DNA of 64,000 bases from Hirschia maritima DSM 19733 (lineage in GTDB: Bacteria; Pseudomonadota; Alphaproteobacteria; Caulobacterales; Hyphomonadaceae). Below, in pieces: positions 1-11,349 of the stretch. Below the pieces are notes generated by a model. That model was not told the DNA's origin. It saw nothing but the letters and a program-made list of their open reading frames with translations, and ran no database searches. How positions within the stretch are numbered: the stretch's first letter is position 1; the number at the start of each line of letters is the position of its first letter. The position numbers and the translations under genes are program-made. The stretch covers positions 124,001 through 188,000 of the forward strand of contig NZ_KB899546.1 of the NCBI RefSeq assembly GCF_000378345.1. Direction: 5' to 3'.

Positions 1-2
1 CC

Positions 3-887
3 CGGCTTTCTCAGGAAGAAGCTAAAGGCGAGAACTTAACTCGCAAAGCATTGGTACGGGCACCTGTAAAAGGTTTATATGAGAATGGCGCGGTTGGACG
101 CCTTCCTAAAATTGCTGATGATGGGCGCCGCGCTGCTGAAGTGTATGCACGGCCTCACACGGTCGGTGACAAGCCGCAAGTAGCTCTTATTGTTGGTGGG
201 CTAGGGATCAAACGTAGCCTCACTATGCAGGCTATCAACGACCTACCGCCTGAAGTGACACTTTCCTTTGTGCCCTACTCATCAGATCTGCAGACTTGGG
301 TAAACCGCGCGCGCGATGCTGGGCATGAAGTTCTTTTGGAAGTTCCAATGGAGCCATATGATTATCCTAACGTAGATACTGGCCCTGACACTCTGCTAAC
401 CACGCTTTCAGCAGAAGAGAATGAAAGACGCCTAAAAGTAATCCTAGGCCAAACAACGGGTTATTTTGGTGTGATCAACTACCAAGGAGCAAAATTGGCG
501 ACAGATTCCAGAGCGCTGGAACCAATCATGGAGGAAGTACATAAACGTGGTCTTGCCATGATCTATGATGGTGCCGCCAATCGATCTGTCTTTCCCTCTG
601 TTGCCGAAGACGTCGACATGAACTTCGTTGAAGCTGACCGCATTGTTGACACTGTTCCGTCTGCGGACGCTATTGATAAAAATCTTCTTCACATAGAAGC
701 ACTTGCACTTCAAAATAACTCCGCTCTCGGTGTTGGATTTGCCTTTCCTGTTACGGTAGACCAGTTTAAACAATGGTCTGATACATTGGATATGAAGGGA
801 TATGAATTGGTACCAGCTTCAATCTTAGCCGGTATTGATGTCTCTAGTGAGGAAAGTGGAAGTGGTGACGCAGCAGCATACAGATAA
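3..887 (+). CDS. Divergent polysaccharide deacetylase family protein (5' end outside window)
   Basis: The frame is open from the first bases, so the N-terminus lies upstream; 294 codons are visible. The sequence matches the divergent polysaccharide deacetylase family (DUF610/YibQ-like): a beta-strand ending in LIVGGLG, then SFVPYSSDLQ, the pair HEVLLEVPMEPYDYP, and a late IYDG strand. Family members are usually periplasmic with an N-terminal membrane anchor, which would be in the missing part. The catalytic Asp pair of true NodB deacetylases is not visible at the LIVGGLG strand, so enzymatic activity is uncertain. The end overlaps the start of rppH, which suggests co-transcription. In related alphaproteobacteria this gene commonly sits between ctpA and rppH; the upstream neighbour cannot be seen here. 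Confidence 0.85.
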   Translation, partial: RLSQEEAKGENLTRKALVRAPVKGLYENGAVGRLPKIADDGRRAAEVYARPHTVGDKPQVALIVGGLGIKRSLTMQAINDLPPEVTLSFVPYSSDLQTWVNRARDAGHEVLLEVPMEPYDYPNVDTGPDTLLTTLSAEENERRLKVILGQTTGYFGVINYQGAKLATDSRALEPIMEEVHKRGLAMIYDGAANRSVFPSVAEDVDMNFVEADRIVDTVPSADAIDKNLLHIEALALQNNSALGVGFAFPVTVDQFKQWSDTLDMKGYELVPASILAGIDVSSEESGSGDAAAYR

Positions 888-1383
888 AGTGCTTCAAGGT
901 TCACGTGATCCCAAAAATTACAGACCCAATGCAGGATTAGCGGTTTTCTCTCCCAAAGGATATGTGTTTGCGGGGCATCGTGCTGGGGCTTCTGGCCCCT
1001 ATCAATGGCAATTGCCTCAAGGTGGCATTGACGCTGGAGAAAATAGCCTTGTAGGTGCTTACCGCGAGTTGGAAGAAGAAACGGGCATTTCCAGTGACAA
1101 GGTTGAGCTTCTCGAAGAGATTGAACCATGGCTCTATTACGACTTTCCGGAAGACATATTAAAACGCTTCAAAGGAAAATATTTGGGTCAGAGACAAAAA
1201 TGGTTTGCTTTCCGTTTCACTGGCAAGGAAAGCGACATAAAATTAGATCTACACGAGCCTGAATTTGATGCGTGGAAATGGGTTCCTTTATCGGAGGTTC
1301 CAGAGCTGATCATTCCTTTTAAGCGAGATATCTACACACATATTTCAGAAAAATTCAGTCATTGGACGAATTTAACAGACTAA
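865..1383 (+). CDS. rppH: RNA pyrophosphohydrolase RppH (Nudix hydrolase)
   Basis: The enzyme removes pyrophosphate from 5'-triphosphorylated RNA (and often hydrolyses dinucleoside polyphosphates), which starts mRNA decay. The Nudix box is complete: GGIDAGE, seven residues, then RELEEETGI. The start YRPNAGLAVFSPKGYVFAGHR and a late tryptophan-rich segment (KWFAFRF, FDAWKWVPL) are as in RppH. I chose GTG at 865 because GAGGAAAG (849-856) lies eight bases upstream; an in-frame ATG at 838 gives nine more residues but has no visible Shine-Dalgarno. Either start overlaps the end of the deacetylase gene, so the two are probably translated from one mRNA. Length (172-181 aa) is slightly above the usual 160-170. 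Confidence 0.93.
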   Translation: MTQQHTDKVLQGSRDPKNYRPNAGLAVFSPKGYVFAGHRAGASGPYQWQLPQGGIDAGENSLVGAYRELEEETGISSDKVELLEEIEPWLYYDFPEDILKRFKGKYLGQRQKWFAFRFTGKESDIKLDLHEPEFDAWKWVPLSEVPELIIPFKRDIYTHISEKFSHWTNLTD

Positions 1384-1452
1384 AGAACAAACTCATTAAC
1401 CATTATCGCCGAAATTAACCTTCAACAAAAAAGAGTGTGGGTTGAGTAAGTT

Positions 1453-2247
1453 ATGGGTAAAACAGTTCTGTTTTTACATGGACTGGGCGGCAGTGGCGAT
1501 GATTGGAATTCTATAATTCCAATCTTTGAAACTCACGGCTGGCGCTGTGAGGCCCCAACCCTTTTTCAACACCTAAGAACACAGCAAAACCCACCTGAAT
1601 CTCTCAATGAATTGAGCATTCTGGACTGGATTAAATCCGCATCAGATTATGCAGATCAACTGCTTGAAGAAGAAGGCGAAAAACCCGTCATCATCGGGCA
1701 TTGTCTTGGTGGCTTTGTCGCGCAAAAACTCGTTGAGTTTGGTCAAGCTAAATCAGCTGCTTTTATTTCTCCCTTATGCCTGCGGGAAGACAAACACGCG
1801 ACTTCTGCTCTTCCCTTGGCGAGCCTGTTGTTACGTCAAAGCTCACAAAAAACACGCAACGCGAGCAAACTTTGCAATGTAGGCCTTTCTTTGAGCTTGC
1901 TGAATCGCACACCGAAACATGTTCGAAAAGAAATCATGGCCAATATGCGCTATGAATCTTCTCGCCTGCTAGAAGAAATCTCACAACCTGATCCATCTTT
2001 GGTGGACGCCGTTTCAACGGATACACCATCCCTCTTCATCGGGTGCGGCAAGGATAGGATTGTATCTTCCTCTTCCACATACAAAACTTCGGAAAATTGG
2101 GCACTAATTAACTCCGACACTACCTTCAAAAATTATGAAGATATCGGACATTGGCCATTTGCTGAAAAAGGCGCAGATCGCATGTTTTCATATGTCGAGA
2201 ACTGGCTTCATGCAGCCACCGCCAAGGCACCAAACAAAGCCGCCTGA
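1453..2247 (+). CDS. Alpha/beta hydrolase with Cys in the nucleophile elbow
   Basis: A 264-residue alpha/beta hydrolase fold protein. Visible are the oxyanion-hole strand VLFLHGLGGSGDDW near the start, the nucleophile elbow GHCLGG with Cys84 where most family members have Ser, a late acid candidate GCGKDRIVS and the catalytic-type His in GHWPF. There is no signal peptide, so it is probably cytoplasmic. Cys nucleophiles in this elbow are known from dienelactone hydrolase and PHA synthase, but this protein is shorter than PHA synthases and its substrate cannot be told. It follows rppH after 69 bases containing no clear terminator, so it could be read from the same transcript. The Shine-Dalgarno is weak. 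Confidence 0.8.
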   Translation: MGKTVLFLHGLGGSGDDWNSIIPIFETHGWRCEAPTLFQHLRTQQNPPESLNELSILDWIKSASDYADQLLEEEGEKPVIIGHCLGGFVAQKLVEFGQAKSAAFISPLCLREDKHATSALPLASLLLRQSSQKTRNASKLCNVGLSLSLLNRTPKHVRKEIMANMRYESSRLLEEISQPDPSLVDAVSTDTPSLFIGCGKDRIVSSSSTYKTSENWALINSDTTFKNYEDIGHWPFAEKGADRMFSYVENWLHAATAKAPNKAA

Positions 2248-2269
2248 AGCTGAATTACGAAGCTTCTAT

Positions 2270-2285
2270 TAGTTTCATGAAACTA
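2270..2285. repeat. Perfect 16-bp palindrome at the convergent gene junction
   Basis: TAGTTTCATGAAACTA is a perfect inverted repeat. It overlaps the last codons of the minus-strand SDR gene and follows the plus-strand hydrolase by 22 bases. It may form a hairpin that ends one or both transcripts, but no T-run follows on either strand, so a terminator role is only a possibility. Confidence 0.35.
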
Positions 2286-3129
2286 GTTCACTACTGACAT
2301 CCCACAAACGTTCTGCTGCTGAGGGATCTTTTGCCCATGGCTTTACTTCCTTCACTTTAGAATTCATAAAATACTTTCCAGTAACGCCTTCAACGTCATC
2401 CGAACTGGCTAAATACACGCTCGTTTTTGCACCGTCGGTCGGCGATTTAAAAAAAGGTGATGACAACTTAATCGCCATCCGAGTCAAAGCCGAATTTTGA
2501 GCTCCCAAATTACTGCTTATCTCACCTGGATGCAGCGCATTTACAGTGATATTTGTGTCTTCGGTCCTTCTAGCTAGCTCGTGCATGAATAACATATTCG
2601 CTAGCTTAGAGTGAGCATATGTTTTGAAGGTTTTAAAATTTTTTTCCCAAGCGAGATCATCAAAATTGATCTCTTTGCACATCAAGTATGCGCCAGATGC
2701 TACTATAACAATTCTTGCTTTGTTGGCTCTTTTCAATGAAGGCATTAACTCTTGCGTCAATAAAAAATGCCCCAAATGATTAACGCCAAACATTTGTTCG
2801 ACCCCATTCGGTAATAATATTCTTGAGGTATTTAGAATCCCTGCATTATTGATCAGGACATGCAACGGAATATCTAAGTTCTCAAATTCATGTACTGCAC
2901 GACCAACTTGTCTAGAATCACCTAAGTCAGCAACAAAAAGTCTGATCTCAGCTTTGGTCGAAATTTGCCGCAGAACCTTAATGAGTGCATCACCCTTTTT
3001 CTCATTGCGGCATAAAATGTATAGATTCGCCCCCTGATCTGCTAAAGAAATAGCGGTTGCTCTACCGATTCCATCGGTTGCACCGGTAATAAAAATATTC
3101 TTCTCAGTAAGTTCTTTATTACCCGACAT
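2275..3129 (-). CDS. Short-chain dehydrogenase/reductase (SDR family, retinol-dehydrogenase-like)
   Basis: A 284-residue SDR oxidoreductase. It has the NAD(P)-binding TGATDGIG motif near residue 16, CRNEKK after beta-2 (an Arg here favours NADPH), VADLGD after beta-3, the NNAG motif, the catalytic Ser in VIVASGAY, and the YAHSK (YxxxK) active-site pair followed by NALHPGEI. This pattern resembles the retinol dehydrogenase/WW-domain oxidoreductase-like branch; the substrate is unknown. I place the start at ATG 3129, with GGGGA about seven bases upstream; the longer TTG-initiated frame adds four residues that overlap the atp terminator. The gene lies downstream of that terminator and so either has its own promoter or depends on readthrough. 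Its sequence looks more AT-rich than the atp genes. Confidence 0.85.
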   Translation of the reverse strand: MSGNKELTEKNIFITGATDGIGRATAISLADQGANLYILCRNEKKGDALIKVLRQISTKAEIRLFVADLGDSRQVGRAVHEFENLDIPLHVLINNAGILNTSRILLPNGVEQMFGVNHLGHFLLTQELMPSLKRANKARIVIVASGAYLMCKEINFDDLAWEKNFKTFKTYAHSKLANMLFMHELARRTEDTNITVNALHPGEISSNLGAQNSALTRMAIKLSSPFFKSPTDGAKTSVYLASSDDVEGVTGKYFMNSKVKEVKPWAKDPSAAERLWDVSSELVS

Positions 3130-3142
3130 CACTTTCCCCAAA

Positions 3143-3178
3143 AATAAAAAGCTGCTCTCCCAAAAGGAGAACAGCTTT
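3143..3178 (-). terminator. Intrinsic terminator of the atp operon
   Basis: On the minus strand a 13-bp stem with one mismatch (arms 3166-3178 and 3148-3160, five-base loop) is followed by a T-rich tract (TTTTTATTTTT). It lies 28 bases beyond the atpC stop codon and marks the end of the atp transcript. Confidence 0.85.
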
Positions 3179-3205
3179 AAATTTAGATATCAAGTAACGT
3201 TTAGT

Positions 3206-3604
3206 TTACGCAGCAGCAGCTACCAAAGCTTCAAGGTAAGAAATTGTCTCTGTTAGACGCGCCTTAGCTTGATCGTCATTTGCTGCTCTCAGCTCTTCTT
3301 TTGCTTCTTCTAAAGCATCTTTAGATGATGAAGCATCAAAACCTTCTAGGTCGATAGCTTCTTCAGCAAGAATAGTCAGACCCTGTGGTGTCACATCAGC
3401 AAAACCTGAACGTACAAATAGACGTTTGCGGTCTTCGCCTTCAAACACCTCAACAACACCTGGCTTTAGAGTTGCCATGAATGGTGCGTGGCCCGGCAAA
3501 ACACCGAACTGACCTTCAGAACCTGGTGCATCAACCTGATCGACTTCGCCAGCGAATAATTCACGCTCAGGCGATACGAGAGAAAAATGTAGTTTGTCGC
3601 TCAT
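3206..3604 (-). CDS. atpC: F1F0 ATP synthase subunit epsilon
   Basis: The epsilon subunit sits on the central stalk, binds gamma and modulates ATP hydrolysis. The 132-residue protein starts with the typical beta-sandwich (LHFSLVSPERELFAGEV, QFGVLPGHAPFMATLKPG) and ends with a helical hairpin of about 45 residues rich in Ala and Glu. It is the last gene of the operon. Its ATG overlaps the stop codon of the small upstream YHS-like gene (ATGA at 3601-3604), which implies translational coupling to that gene rather than directly to atpD. The C-terminal helices are of ordinary length for a proteobacterial epsilon subunit. Confidence 0.95.
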   Translation of the reverse strand: MSDKLHFSLVSPERELFAGEVDQVDAPGSEGQFGVLPGHAPFMATLKPGVVEVFEGEDRKRLFVRSGFADVTPQGLTILAEEAIDLEGFDASSSKDALEEAKEELRAANDDQAKARLTETISYLEALVAAAA

Positions 3605-3807
3605 TCCTGAACTCCGGTGTCCAAAATCCCATCAATCAGAGGATTAAAAGCACTTGTGGCTTTCTCAAACTTGTCACGGCAACCAGTGTTGCAAAACCCG
3701 ACAACTTTCCCTCTGTATAATGTCAACGCATCTGCGCTGACTGGATCGCCCGACCAAGGACATATGCTGTTTACGCAATCCTTGATGTCGAGCGTTCCGT
3801 TTGTCAT
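3601..3807 (-). CDS. Small YHS/TRASH-like Cys-rich protein inside the atp operon
   Basis: A 68-residue protein between atpD and atpC. Its pattern is that of a YHS/TRASH-type metal-binding domain: an N-terminal CVNSICPWSGDPV, a central YRGKVVGFC, then CRDKF and a closing FNPLID. The four Cys could bind a metal ion, though the second motif has FCNTGC spacing and no function is proven. There is no signal peptide or membrane segment. The gene starts 9 bases after atpD ends and its TGA overlaps the atpC ATG, so it is clearly a member of the operon and probably required for full atpC translation. It is not one of the canonical F1 subunits. A role in assembly, metal handling or none at all remains open. 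Confidence 0.8.
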   Translation of the reverse strand: MTNGTLDIKDCVNSICPWSGDPVSADALTLYRGKVVGFCNTGCRDKFEKATSAFNPLIDGILDTGVQE

Positions 3808-3816
3808 GTTTAGCTC

Positions 3817-6146
<2,330 letters not shown>

Positions 6147-6180
6147 TTATCAGCCTCTCAACTATTGCCTGACTAATACC

Positions 6181-8314
<2,134 letters not shown>

Positions 8315-8456
8315 TGCTACAGGATTAGTGTCCCAAATTCTTTAAGGTTATATTTCTATCTTTCGCGGAGAAGAAACCTCAATCGCGCGGGTCCTAGCAT
8401 GGGGTTTCGAAGCTGACAACTATAGAGAGCCATGATTAGAGCTGTTTTTAGCTGCA

Positions 8457-8492
8457 ATTATGCCGCACCCTATATTCTGTGTGCGGCATAAT
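8457..8492 (-). terminator. Hairpin after cheR, probable end of the che operon
   Basis: A perfect 12-bp inverted repeat (ATTATGCCGCAC and its complement, 12-base loop) lies 31 bases beyond the cheR stop. No T-run follows on the minus strand, so it may be a weak or factor-assisted terminator or only an mRNA-stabilising hairpin. The rest of the 209-base gap up to atpH (8315-8523) must hold the atp promoter, but I could not pick out a clear one. Confidence 0.5.
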
Positions 8493-8523
8493 TGGAATTA
8501 TTCAACTTGAAACCGTCAATTAT

Positions 8524-9360
8524 CTATGCAGCGCGGATTCCGCTTTTGTTTGCACCACCAACAGCTTGATATAAACCGCGGCGCTCTTTTACAGCTTCAA
8601 ACTTCTTAGAAATACCGATAACAGTTTCTGCTGCACCCAGAAGCATATAACCACCAGGGTTCATGACTGATGACACACGATCAAGCACTTGCGATTTTGT
8701 AGGCTGATCAAAATAGATCAACACATTACGGATAAACACGACATCAAACTTACCGAACATTGTCGGTTGATCCATCAGGTTATGTTCACGGAAAGTCACC
8801 ATTGAACGAATCTTGTCAGATATCTGCCAAAGATCATCTTTTTGTTTGAAATGCTTCATCATCATTTGAATCGGCAAACCACGTTGCACCTCAAACTGGG
8901 AATAAAGACCCGATTTAGCCTTCTCCAAAACCCGCGGAGAAATATCTGTAGCAACAATTTCTACAGCAGCACCTTTTGTAAGAACAGGATTGTCTTCCAA
9001 CATCATAGCCAATGAATAAGGCTCCTGCCCCGTAGAACAGGCCGCACACCAAATGCGAATACGCGGTTTGCGCTGAGAGCTTAGATCCGGAAGTGCAACT
9101 TCCTTCATGAGTTCAAATGGCGTTTTGTCTCTAAAGAAGAATGTCTCATTCGTAGTCATAACATCTACAATTTGAGAAATCAGTCGTTCGTCACGACGTG
9201 AACGAACTACCTGCAATAGATCCTCAATAGACGCCAAACCTTCTTTGCGTGCCAACGGTGCCAATCGGCTTTCCAAAAGATACGTTTTATCTGTTGTTAG
9301 CTGAATACCAGCTCTTCGCTTTAAAAGCCCTGATACAAAATCAAAATCCGAACTATTCAC
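8524..9360 (-). CDS. cheR: Chemotaxis protein methyltransferase CheR
   Basis: CheR methylates glutamates of chemoreceptors using S-adenosylmethionine. The 278-residue protein has the N-terminal helical domain, then the SAM-binding fold: FFFRDKTPFELM, IRIWCAACSTGQEPYSLAM (the GxS/GxPYS-type loop), VEIVATDIS, and FDVVFIRNVLIYFD. It starts with GTG at 9360 with GGAG about eight bases upstream, directly after the cheB stop codon (9361-9363), so the two are translationally linked. It is the last gene of the minus-strand che operon. Confidence 0.95.
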   Translation of the reverse strand: MNSSDFDFVSGLLKRRAGIQLTTDKTYLLESRLAPLARKEGLASIEDLLQVVRSRRDERLISQIVDVMTTNETFFFRDKTPFELMKEVALPDLSSQRKPRIRIWCAACSTGQEPYSLAMMLEDNPVLTKGAAVEIVATDISPRVLEKAKSGLYSQFEVQRGLPIQMMMKHFKQKDDLWQISDKIRSMVTFREHNLMDQPTMFGKFDVVFIRNVLIYFDQPTKSQVLDRVSSVMNPGGYMLLGAAETVIGISKKFEAVKERRGLYQAVGGANKSGIRAA

Positions 9361-10467
9361 CTAACCCACTCCATTATTCATATATGTTTTCGCCAGCCTG
9401 CATAATTCAGGAATTGGTTTGATTTCATCAGCCAATCCTGCTTGAGCTATCGCGCCTGGCATTCCCCACACAACACTAGAAGCTTCATCTTGAACGATCA
9501 CTCGTCCTCCAGCTTCGCTAACTAATTTCGCACCGTCTCGGCCATCATGCCCCATCCCAGTCAAGACAACACTTAACATCGATCCACCAAATACCTTCAC
9601 CCCTGAAGCAAATAACGGATCCACCGCAGGTCGACAAAAATTCACCTGTGGCGATTGATCGATTCTAATAACCTGACCCAACCCCTGTTTTTCTACTTTC
9701 ATATGCCAATCACCAGGAGCCAGATAAATGTGATCAGATTTGACAACCTCGCCATCTTTAGGCTCGACACATGGTCGCCCTGTAACCTGCGCTAACTTCT
9801 CAGCTAAAATAGTCGTGAAAGTCGCCGGCATATGCTGCACAATAAAGATTGGTGCCTTTATATCTTTGGCAATTGGCGTCAGAAAACTCTGCAATGCTTG
9901 AGGTCCACCAGTCGATGACCCTAAGAACAGAGCTTTAGGACGGAAAATCGCTGGCTTATTTGCCCTTGCAACAGGTCTAGGTCTGGGTGGTGGTAACGGT
10001 GTCCTGCGCGCTGGATTTGCGGAAGCTTGAGCCGCACCACCTAGCGCCCGAATCTTTGCAATCAAATCTTGTTGATAAGCAGTTGCTCCGCCCAAGCCAG
10101 TTGCTTCTGGTTTAGCAATATAATCTGCTGCACCTAGAGACATTGCCCGTAGCGTTGTTGTCGCTCCCTCTCTAGTCAACGTCGACGCCATAACAATGCG
10201 CGCGTGAGGAGCCAACTTTGTGAGCTGGGGTAATGCCGTTAAGCCATCCATTCGTGGCATTTCAACATCAAGAATAATGACATCCGGTTTCGCCGCTACA
10301 ACATCAGTTACAGCACGCATCCCGTCGGTGCTTACCGCAACGATTTCTATGTCTTTTTCAGCTTCGAGCCAGCGTTTCGTTAGACCTCGCACCACTGCGC
10401 TATCATCAACGATCATAACTCGTATAGACTGTCCCGAGGACCGGTTTGTCGCAATAGCGCTCACCAT
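9361..10467 (-). CDS. cheB: Chemotaxis response regulator protein-glutamate methylesterase CheB
   Basis: CheB demethylates (and deamidates) receptor glutamates when its receiver is phosphorylated by CheA. The receiver spans roughly residues 15-130 with VMIVDDSAVVRG, the phosphoacceptor in IILDVEMPRMDG and the Lys in YIAKPEA. A Pro/Ala-rich linker follows (about 140-185), then the methylesterase domain with the catalytic Ser in LGSSTGGPQAL, His in IVQHMPATFT and Asp in TGMGHDGRDGA. ATG at 10467 is preceded by GAAGGG; the upstream in-frame TTG is not needed. Fifty-odd bases separate it from cheY, the largest gap between cheW and cheR. Confidence 0.96.
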   Translation of the reverse strand: MVSAIATNRSSGQSIRVMIVDDSAVVRGLTKRWLEAEKDIEIVAVSTDGMRAVTDVVAAKPDVIILDVEMPRMDGLTALPQLTKLAPHARIVMASTLTREGATTTLRAMSLGAADYIAKPEATGLGGATAYQQDLIAKIRALGGAAQASANPARRTPLPPPRPRPVARANKPAIFRPKALFLGSSTGGPQALQSFLTPIAKDIKAPIFIVQHMPATFTTILAEKLAQVTGRPCVEPKDGEVVKSDHIYLAPGDWHMKVEKQGLGQVIRIDQSPQVNFCRPAVDPLFASGVKVFGGSMLSVVLTGMGHDGRDGAKLVSEAGGRVIVQDEASSVVWGMPGAIAQAGLADEIKPIPELCRLAKTYMNNGVG

Positions 10468-10519
10468 CAAAATCCCTTCAAGAAATTAGGGCCTTACAAA
10501 CAAGCGAAGAAATTTTGGT

Positions 10520-10885
10520 TTACACCAATCCAACTTCTGCAAATTTTGATTCAATAATTTCACTATCAAAAGGCTTCATAATATATTCGTTTGCGCCCGA
10601 GCGAATTGCTTCAGCAATGTGAGACATATCATTCTCGGTCGTACAGAAAACAACTGTCGGACGGTCGCCACCTGGCTCGCGACGCAGTGCACGTAGGAAG
10701 TCAATTCCGTTCATGACTGGCATATTCCAATCAAGTAGAATGGCTTCAGGCATGTCAGCGCGGCACTGCTCCAGTGCTTGCTGACCATCTGCTGCTTCCA
10801 TTGTGTCAAATTTTAAATCTTCAAGTATACGGCGTGCAACCTTGCGGACCACACGACTATCATCAACTATCAAACAACGTTTCAT
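10520..10885 (-). CDS. cheY: Single-domain response regulator, CheY type
   Basis: A 121-residue stand-alone receiver. All phosphorylation residues are present: acidic pair in CLIVDDSRVVRK, phosphoacceptor Asp in ILLDWNMPVMNG, Thr in FCTTEND and Lys in YIMKPFDSEI. In a che operon the natural reading is CheY, which carries the phosphate from CheA to the flagellar switch. In this bacterial group such receivers can also serve other targets, so the flagellar role is an inference. It lies 11 bases after cheW. Confidence 0.9.
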   Translation of the reverse strand: MKRCLIVDDSRVVRKVARRILEDLKFDTMEAADGQQALEQCRADMPEAILLDWNMPVMNGIDFLRALRREPGGDRPTVVFCTTENDMSHIAEAIRSGANEYIMKPFDSEIIESKFAEVGLV

Positions 10886-10896
10886 AATGTCGTTCC

Positions 10897-11349
10897 TTAT
10901 GCTGCCAAGCCTTCGTCAGGCTCTCCGACGGCCAAAATGCGACCAATATCCATTACAATTAAAAGCTTATCGTCCATGCGGTGCACACCCTTCGATACAG
11001 AAGCCCATATCGGATCAAGGTTAACAGGGTTTTGCTCCATGTCGTTTTCTTCCAAACGAACCACTTCACCTACGGAATCAATGATAAGCCCAAAGCTTTC
11101 GCCATTCTGCTCGATACCGATCGCCATAATGTCATCTGGATCACCTTCTCTTGGTGGTAATCCCAAACGTGCTCTTGCATCAATCGCCGTCACAATACGC
11201 CCGCGAAGATTTAAAACACCGGCAATATCGGGTTTAGAAAGCGGTACTTTTGTAACTTTCGTTGGACGAAATACATCGTGCACTTCCAAAACAGACGTTC
11301 CAAAAGTCTGGGTTCCGATTTGAAAAGTCACATACTCAGTCGAGCTCAT
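10897..11349 (-). CDS. cheW: Chemotaxis coupling protein CheW
   Basis: CheW links CheA to the chemoreceptor array. The 150-residue protein is a single CheW-like domain: YVTFQIGTQTFGTSVLEV, the KVPLSKPDIAGVLNLRGRI signature, FGLIIDSVGEVVRL and WASVSKGVHRMDDKLLIVMD. The start codon overlaps the cheA stop (11346-11349, ATGA), so the two are translationally coupled. Confidence 0.95.
   Translation of the reverse strand: MSSTEYVTFQIGTQTFGTSVLEVHDVFRPTKVTKVPLSKPDIAGVLNLRGRIVTAIDARARLGLPPREGDPDDIMAIGIEQNGESFGLIIDSVGEVVRLEENDMEQNPVNLDPIWASVSKGVHRMDDKLLIVMDIGRILAVGEPDEGLAA

Noticed and set aside
1396-1420. TTAACCAT and TTAACC near 1396-1420, resembling CtrA half-sites; another TTAACCAT at 31242
   Set aside because: In 64 kb about two such 8-mers are expected by chance, and no TTAA-N7-TTAA full site was seen at either place.
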